64,000 nt of DNA from Rhipidocladum racemiflorum. Its lineage: Eukaryota > Streptophyta > Magnoliopsida > Poales > Poaceae. The stretch spans positions 9,920,001-9,984,000 of the forward strand of contig CM070583.1 of assembly GCA_036346355.1 (NCBI GenBank), in the 5' to 3' direction. The notes beneath the pieces are model-generated. The model saw only the letters and a program-made list of their open reading frames with translations, did not search any database and was not told the origin of the DNA. Positions within the stretch are counted from its first letter, which is position 1, and each line of letters starts with the position of its first letter. Both the position numbers and the translations under genes were made by a program. This document shows positions 58,262 through 64,000 of this stretch, piece by piece.

Positions 58262-60119
58262 TGTAACACCCCAAAATTTTGCTTTTCTTGAATTCATGTG
58301 TGATTTGGCACTTTGGTGAATTTTTGGAATTTTCTGGAATTTATTTGGATTTAATTGGAATTTATTTGAATTTATTCCATTTTGAAATAATTAAAGAATT
58401 TAATTTTGCAAATAAAATTTTGTTGGAAATATTTTATTTGAGTCCAAAATGATCCAAAGTATTTTCCAGAATTTTTCTGGAATTTTTCTGAGTCATTTGC
58501 TATTTTTAATGAATTAAATGAATTACTAGGAATTATTTTAAATATTAAATCGCTGGAAAATCAAACTCGGTCAAGTATCGTTTCATCCGATCGAAGTCGA
58601 ACCGAAGTCGACTCGAGTCCGACCGAGCCACGTGACTCGACCGAACCCACTCCTAACCCTAATCAATCCCAACCGCTGGATCAAGATCCAACTACCGAGA
58701 TCCGCCGACTCGACCCGAGCCGTGTCCGACCGACCCGGCCGCGCCAGGCGATCGTGGGCCGCTGATCGTGCTAACGGTACGGCTCTCCGTCGTCTCCGCC
58801 GAGTCCGAGCCGGACTCCGCCGCGGTCCGCCGCCGTGGAAAACTAGGTCTCCGTTTTCAGACGGACGCCGAGGTTATTTAAAGCCCTGGCATACCCCGAG
58901 GACCGCCGTGATCCCGCGCCTCCCTTCTCTACTTCACCGAGGCAAAGCCGCCGCTTAGCCGTGGCGAAGCTCGCCAGAATTGCGCGCCGCCCGCCACGGT
59001 CTTTGCTTGCTCGCCGCCCGCCGCCCTCGTTGACTCAGATTCCGACTCACCGCGACGAGACGCACTGGCGACATCTCACTTCGCCGGAGGAGGCCGCAAC
59101 GCCGTTGGCCGTGTCGCTGCCCCTCCGGCCCGCCACCTCCGCCAGACGCCATCGCTGCCGCCGAGCTTCTCGCCGTCCGATCAAGATCCAACGCCCCAGA
59201 CAGTGCCACGCCACCGCACGGTGAGATCCCGCCCAAAATTCCAGATCTAATCTCGACCGCCGGATCTAGATCCAACGGTTCAGATCAAACGCTGTTAACT
59301 CAAACGCTGAAAGCCGATCGACCGGGCCGCCGATTTTCAAATCAACGGCCAAGATTGGCGCCATCGTGTCGGGAAGCCTGGACCGCCGGGCCGGGCCACT
59401 CAGGTAGGACGCCGACACGCCGCCCGCGGTCGGGCCGACGCGGATCGAACCGCACCATGATGTCATGCCGACGCCATGGCGGGCTCGCATGTCGGGCCGC
59501 CGTGCTCAGCCGAAAGCGCCGACGCCACCCATGACGCCATCTGGGACCCACCTGCCAAGACTGGTGGTCGAGCCCCGCCGACGCCGCCGATGACGCTACC
59601 CGAGTGGGCCCACATGTCGGGCCTCACGTGGAGTCGTGGACCGAGTCCACGGTGGACTCCGAGCCGAGCGTGGACCAAGTCCATGGACTCACCGACGCCA
59701 CCGCCAATCGAGGCTGCCACGTGTCCTTGCCGACGCAATAATTAATTTCCAAAAGAAAATGATTTATTAATTCGAAATATTGATTCAAATTTAGATTCAA
59801 ACTTCAAACGCTTATAACTTTTATGCTTCAACTCCGATTTGAGTGATTCAAATTTCTAAATTTGTATAAAATTCAGATCTACTCAAATATGAATTTTATT
59901 TAATTTTTGGACTAAAGTTTTTCTCTGTAATATTATTTAATTGATTATTTAAACTTTAATAAATCATAACTTTTATGCTTTAACTCCAAATTTGACGATT
60001 CGAGTTTCTAAAAATCCAGAAAATTATGTTCTCTCTGCTTATGGATTTTATTTGGAGTTTTGGGATGTTTTTGCCTAGTGTTTATTTGTGTATTTGCTAT
60101 TTGCACGCTTTTACGAGTA

Positions 60120-60218
60120 GACGCTGAAGTGCCTAAGGATTCGAGGGAGAAGTGTTGACTCAGATCCAACTCAAGACCAAGAGCAAGTACTTTTGAAGGC
60201 AAGTTGTGCTTTGACCAT
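60120..60218 (+). pseudogene. LTR-internal acidic mini-ORF (central frame), copy C, gapped
   Basis: Aligns with the 102-nt frame in A and B but is 99 nt long, because three separate single bases are missing. The codons between the gaps match. Confidence 0.4.
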
Positions 60219-61378
60219 ATTGATCCTATTTCAAATCTATTTTGATTTAAACTATTGCATGCTAGTTCAATTAGAAAGATACTTTGTTTAAACATGGGGT
60301 TAGATAAATACCAATTTGCTATATGACACCTTGATTACTTAAGTATGTGCCATGACCCTTTGTCACCCTAGTTGTGGTTTACTAGTTGGACATTATTAAA
60401 TTGCCAACATGGGTTTAGATCGTTGTAGTATGTCGCTTAGACTCGCTACGTGCTCATGACATGATTTTGGATAATCAAATGCTAATATTGACTTAATGAT
60501 ATATTGAACCTGTTTTGGAAAAGTATCATGTGATGTTGATGGCACGTGGTGCATGGTAATCAACTGGGGTTTGATAAACAGTTTTCGACCGGGCATGTGG
60601 CAAGAGTAATCGTGGGCCGCTTGTGGCATTGGGGATGTTGATTTGGTTTTTCTAGTAGTCTTGCCCTGGTCACTCTAAGGACTTAACCTTGCAAGCCTTT
60701 GAACTGGTCATACTTGCAACCACATGGTCGAATGGGACGGCCCTAGTTGATTAAGTCGCTAAGGACTCACTTGTGGAGCCTCAGGGTGTCAATTACACCG
60801 CTTGTGTGATTGTACGGGGAGCGATCGTGGCTATGGCCGATACCCATCTAACGGTGTGTTGGTCCCATACTTCGCCTTGGCTAAGGGAAGGGATGGTGTA
60901 GAGCACGAACCTGAGAGGACCACCTGTGTTGTTTGAGGCTTCCAAAGGCTTTGTTACTGAACTCGCCTTTGTGGTGTTTGATCTGTATCTTGTGGGTAAA
61001 GTGCATAACCTCTCGCAGAGTATAGAATCTATTTGAATAGCCGAGTCCACTGCAGATCGACAATGCTCTGAATTACAATAAGGGTTAGACTTTTCAAAAT
61101 AACTTGGATTTGAAAAGTTGGGTTGGTTTAGTAATGAAGTTGATGGAAATGTGGTTTAGGATGGGGAAAAATGTTTATTAAATTTCTTGAGAAGTTATTT
61201 ATGCTTTACTTATTTCTACCGCTTTCGAATCTACTTTTATTACTTGTCAAAAGTCAAGCATCGCAAATATACCCTGAGCTATTCCTTTGTACCAAGCCAT
61301 GCATATAGTATATTAGCTTGCATTCTCAGGCATGACTTGTCGAGTACCAAGTACTCACCCTTGCCTCAACACAATACC

Positions 61379-61435
61379 GCTGAAGAGGAGACTACGCCAG
61401 CTGAGGAGGAGTTCCAAGAGGACCCGCCTACTTAG
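61379..61435 (+). CDS. LTR-internal acidic terminal frame, copy C
   Basis: Reads AEEETTPAEEEFQEDPPT then TAG, with one codon fewer than A and B and the same stop position. Confidence 0.35.
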   Translation, partial: AEEETTPAEEEFQEDPPT

Positions 61436-61719
61436 GATGCGAGCCCTACCGGTTGCCTGTGGTATACTGGATGGCGCCACGGTTATTTGATTTTCCGCCG
61501 CTGTTATTTCTCTTTAATAAGTTTCGCCGCGAGGCATATATTTGTAACTTGGCCATAAGGTCGAGTAACCCTTTGATTATCTAAATAAAGTACTTTGATA
61601 GTATCGCTTGGTATGATTGTGATATATACCGATGTTAAGACTGTGGTGCACTAGCTGCTCCTCGACTAGTGCTGAATACACAGAGGGTCCGGATTTGCAA
61701 ATTCGGGTCCCGACAGAGG

Positions 61720-61732
61720 TGGTATCAGAGCC
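61720..61732 (+). promoter_or_regulatory. Primer-binding site of element C
   Basis: TGGTATCAGAGCC lies 5 bp after the LTR end. It is complementary to the 3' end of initiator tRNA-Met, the usual primer of plant Ty3 elements. Confidence 0.95.
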
Positions 61733-61932
61733 ATACTTGACTGTAGGCTCAACCCTAGCTAGAATGGTCGTAGTGAGGATAAAACCTATTTTCTAAAAAC
61801 TAAAAATTTGTGAAGACAAGAAATGACATCTCGACTTATCCCTTTCTCTCTTTTCTTGTCTCTTGCTGAAATTTTCCCTTACCTTGTCACAATTTAAAAA
61901 TTCTGTTCTTACGTAAAGCACTCTTGTGACAG

Positions 61933-62650
61933 ATGGAGGAAGAGTTCAACCACGTTGATCCTGGGAAGTGGTCACGCCAAGGAACTTTGGCATATGCTAC
62001 ACTCTGAGATTTTGAGAAGCCCCAATACCAAGTAGAAGTGATCGACAAGCGGGATTGATCAAAGCTTGTGATGTGAAGATTGAGGTACCGCTAGGAAAAA
62101 GGGCCCTGTGCAATCGCCTCGATACATCAGACCGCCAGAGATCTACAATGCAGATGGGTATCCAAGAAGTATCACGACGCCGCAATGCGGCACATTACCC
62201 GTATCTACGCCCGAGAGTTGGAGAGTACGGTGTTCCGCTACTATCCGCTAAGAGCGATAACCTTCTTGACCCGAAGGAGATTCAGATGAGGATGCCACTA
62301 CATAATAGCTTGGCACGATTTGTCGCCGCCAGGAGGATGTACTAGATAACACAAGCAAGGAGCTACTGCAAGGCCCGCAAGGAGATCACGACAGAGAAGA
62401 ACAGATGGCGGAAGCTCAAGAGTATGTGGCACACCTTCTACGAAGGATTGACGAGTTGGAGATGACTTTGTACCTGACCTGCACTCCGCAGCCAAGATTG
62501 AGCCACACGAGCCATCCAGAGGAGTCGATCTCGATGAGGACACCGCTTCTTCGACTACCACGGATGACACAATTGCCGGACATGGCAATCAAGCTTCGCG
62601 CCTATGCCGCAAAGACCCGCACTCCAAAGCCGTGGAGGTTTTCTCGATGA
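61933..62650 (+). pseudogene. orf0 upstream of gag (element C)
   Basis: Starts MEEEFNHVDPGKW at 61,933. Recognisable pieces are FEKPQYQVEVIDKR, ACDVKIEVPLGKRALC, HITRIYARELESTVFRYYPL and MAEAQEYVAHLLRRIDELEM, in several frames, ending near TGA 62,648. An extra ORF between LTR and gag is known from some rice Ty3 elements (RIRE3/RIRE8, from memory). Its function is unknown. Frames are broken at least four times. Element B lacks it. Confidence 0.55.
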
Positions 62651-62930
62651 GTGAGCATAGGTTCTATAGTGAGACTCCTTCGCCGAGTCGAGTCATAGAA
62701 TAAAGAGTCACCCTTTAGGCGATAGACTCCAGAGTTAGTTCGATTTGGATTTGCTTTGTTTGCTGAGTGTGCAGTATGTGTTGCAAGGCCCTTAGGCATT
62801 GTAAGCAGCCATACCAAGTTATTAATAATAAAGTTGGACCTTAAAGTTACCCCTTTCGCCTCGCATAAGTTCCATACTACTTGTCTATTCTTGTTTCCCT
62901 CTCATCTCTAAACCTAGAGCAAATCGACAG

Positions 62931-64000
62931 ATGGTGAACACCCGTGGGAACTTTGGAAGCAATGGGAGTGGTTCTCGCCCAGCAGAAAACCCCAATGATA
63001 GAGCACCAAAGACCGCCATTGATATGCAGAATTTTGGAGCCTTTCTTGCTGCTCAGACTCGCTGATGCATGCTATGATGCAACAAATGCAGCACGTCACC
63101 GCCGTGCCACACCAATCAAGTTAATCAGTGACCACGCCTGTAATACAAGGTCGCCGAGTTCATGAGGACTCACCCACCCACTTTCTCTCGGGAATGCCAA
63201 TCCATTGGAGGCCGATGATTGGTTAAGATCAATCGAGAGGAAGCTACACATAGCTCAATGCATAGGGAATGAGAAGGTACTTTACGCTTCTCATCGCTTG
63301 GAAGGAACAAATTACGAATGGTGGGAGAACTTCGTACACGCAGAGAACCTCAAGATATCACTTGGGAAGAGTTCACACCGCATTCCGACAAAGATCACGT
63401 GCCTCAAGGAATCATGGACCTTAAGAAGGAGGAGTTCAGAGCATCAAGCAAGGTAATCACCAAAGGGTCGACTACTCGAACAAGTTCACACAGCCTAGCA
63501 CGCTACGCACCTAAGGATGTAGCGACAGATAAATCCGCATACCTCGCTTATGAAGGGACTTAACTCGATTGCAAGTAGGGTTGATCACCCACACCTTTCC
63601 AGATTTCCAAGAGTTGGTGAATAAGGCACTTATTCTTGAGGACAAGCGCAAGGAACTGGATGAGAACAGAAGCGCAGGATGCAACAAAGAAGGATCACGC
63701 CAGTGGAACGCAATGCTTTGAGAGTTGCACCAAATCAATTCTTCGATTCCAACCACAGACGCAACAAGGACACCCTCCTCAAAGACCAAGACCTGCCAAT
63801 CGTAACTACCAAACCCCAGCCCGCTAGAAACGCTTACTCTGTGCAACAAGAAGGAACAAGGAGGCGCCACATAATCGCAACGAGCCAGACACTTTGCCAA
63901 CAGCTTGTCCGAAGAAGACAGCAGGAGCGACTCCCGCCCGCTTCAACCTAGGAACCACCCCAGCTAGGACGCCAAAGACCAGAGCCACACCCTGCATCGT
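62931..64000 (+). pseudogene. gag (element C), partial
   Basis: Starts MVNTRGNFGSNGSGSRPAEN at 62,931. The capsid core follows in other frames: MRTHPPTFS (63,164), EADDWLRSIERKLHIAQC, NEKVLYASHRLEGTNYEWWE. A degraded zinc knuckle ending HFAN lies near 63,890-63,915. The window ends before protease. Confidence 0.85.

Larger units (their letters stand above)
58262..61715 (+). repeat. 5' LTR of element C
   Basis: 3,454 bp, TGTAACACCCC...GGGTCCCGACA. Landmarks: TATA-like TTATTTAAAG near 58,873, splice donor at 59,221, tandem duplication of about 150 bp (59,800-59,990), central acidic frame 60,120-60,218 (three one-base gaps), hairpin GAGTACCAAGTACTC 61,342-61,356, terminal acidic frame 61,379-61,435. 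Confidence 0.95.
58262..64000 (+). mobile_element. Ty3 chromovirus (element C), 5' part, runs off the window
   Basis: Same family as element B, opposite orientation. Complete 5' LTR, intact primer-binding site, an upstream orf0 and gag are inside the window; pol and the 3' LTR lie beyond 64,000. Frames carry many small gaps, as in B. Confidence 0.93.

Noticed and set aside
58632..59745. Several GC-rich open frames of 70-110 codons in the LTR of element C
   Set aside because: They overlap on both strands, are not conserved in matching LTR copies, and reflect low stop-codon frequency in GC-rich DNA.
62055..62650. Host gene upstream of element C gag
   Set aside because: It lies between PBS and gag of a retrotransposon and is exactly the segment lost from the sister element, so orf0 is the better explanation.
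1..64000. tRNA, rRNA, CRISPR or bacterial operon features
   Set aside because: No cloverleaf, rRNA core or regularly spaced short-repeat array was seen. The 13-bp tRNA-Met matches are retrotransposon primer sites, and the 165-bp array is far too long for CRISPR.

Overview
The window looks like intergenic DNA from a grass (Poaceae) genome. The reasons are nested LTR retrotransposons of grass type (Ty3 chromoviruses with LTRs of about 3.4 kb and initiator-tRNA-Met primer sites, plus a Sirevirus-like Ty1/copia element), a MuDR-type transposon carrying a plant mobile domain gene, and several MITEs. Introns have GT-AG borders. There are no prokaryotic features. I could not confirm a functional host gene; the one candidate is a multi-pass membrane protein at about 24.15-25.54 kb, which carries a frameshift.

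Layout. 1-945: LTR-like and AT-rich sequence. 946-4225 (-): old, truncated Ty3 gag-pol whose frame is mostly intact but broken by eight substitution-type stops. 4226 to about 7868 (+): a diverged LTR of a second chromovirus family, missing its last part. 8.55-10.46 kb: an array of about 165-bp repeats with a higher-order structure. 10.64-13.26 kb: MuDR transposase. 13.47-16.0 kb: plant mobile domain (PMD) gene. 17.7-19.13 kb: TATA box followed by a GRF-like zinc-finger/coiled-coil gene. These three genes share a strand and probably belong to one large MULE, though I could not find its terminal repeats. 19.6-23.2 kb: minisatellites, an intact hAT MITE with 8-bp TSD and two long-TIR elements. 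24.15-25.54 kb: membrane-protein gene, with a hairpin MITE just downstream.

27.5-64 kb is a nest of retrotransposons. A non-coding LTR element ('X', minus strand) has LTRs at 28,057 and 46,087. Chromovirus 'B' (33,369-45,215, minus) is inserted in X with a perfect TCAAA TSD. The 5' LTR of X is itself interrupted at 46,911. A Sirevirus-like copia (48,196-57,659, minus) lies in another LTR fragment with a perfect ACGGC TSD. Chromovirus 'C' (58,262 to beyond the window end, plus) follows.

The most interesting signal is inside the chromovirus LTRs. All four LTR copies share a TATA box, a 5' splice donor about 350 bp downstream, a central acidic reading frame and a terminal acidic reading frame ending in TAG. 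Between the oldest copy and the 5' LTR of B, all eight differences in the two core blocks of the central frame are synonymous. This suggests an LTR-encoded acidic micro-protein, possibly spliced, that I do not recognise.
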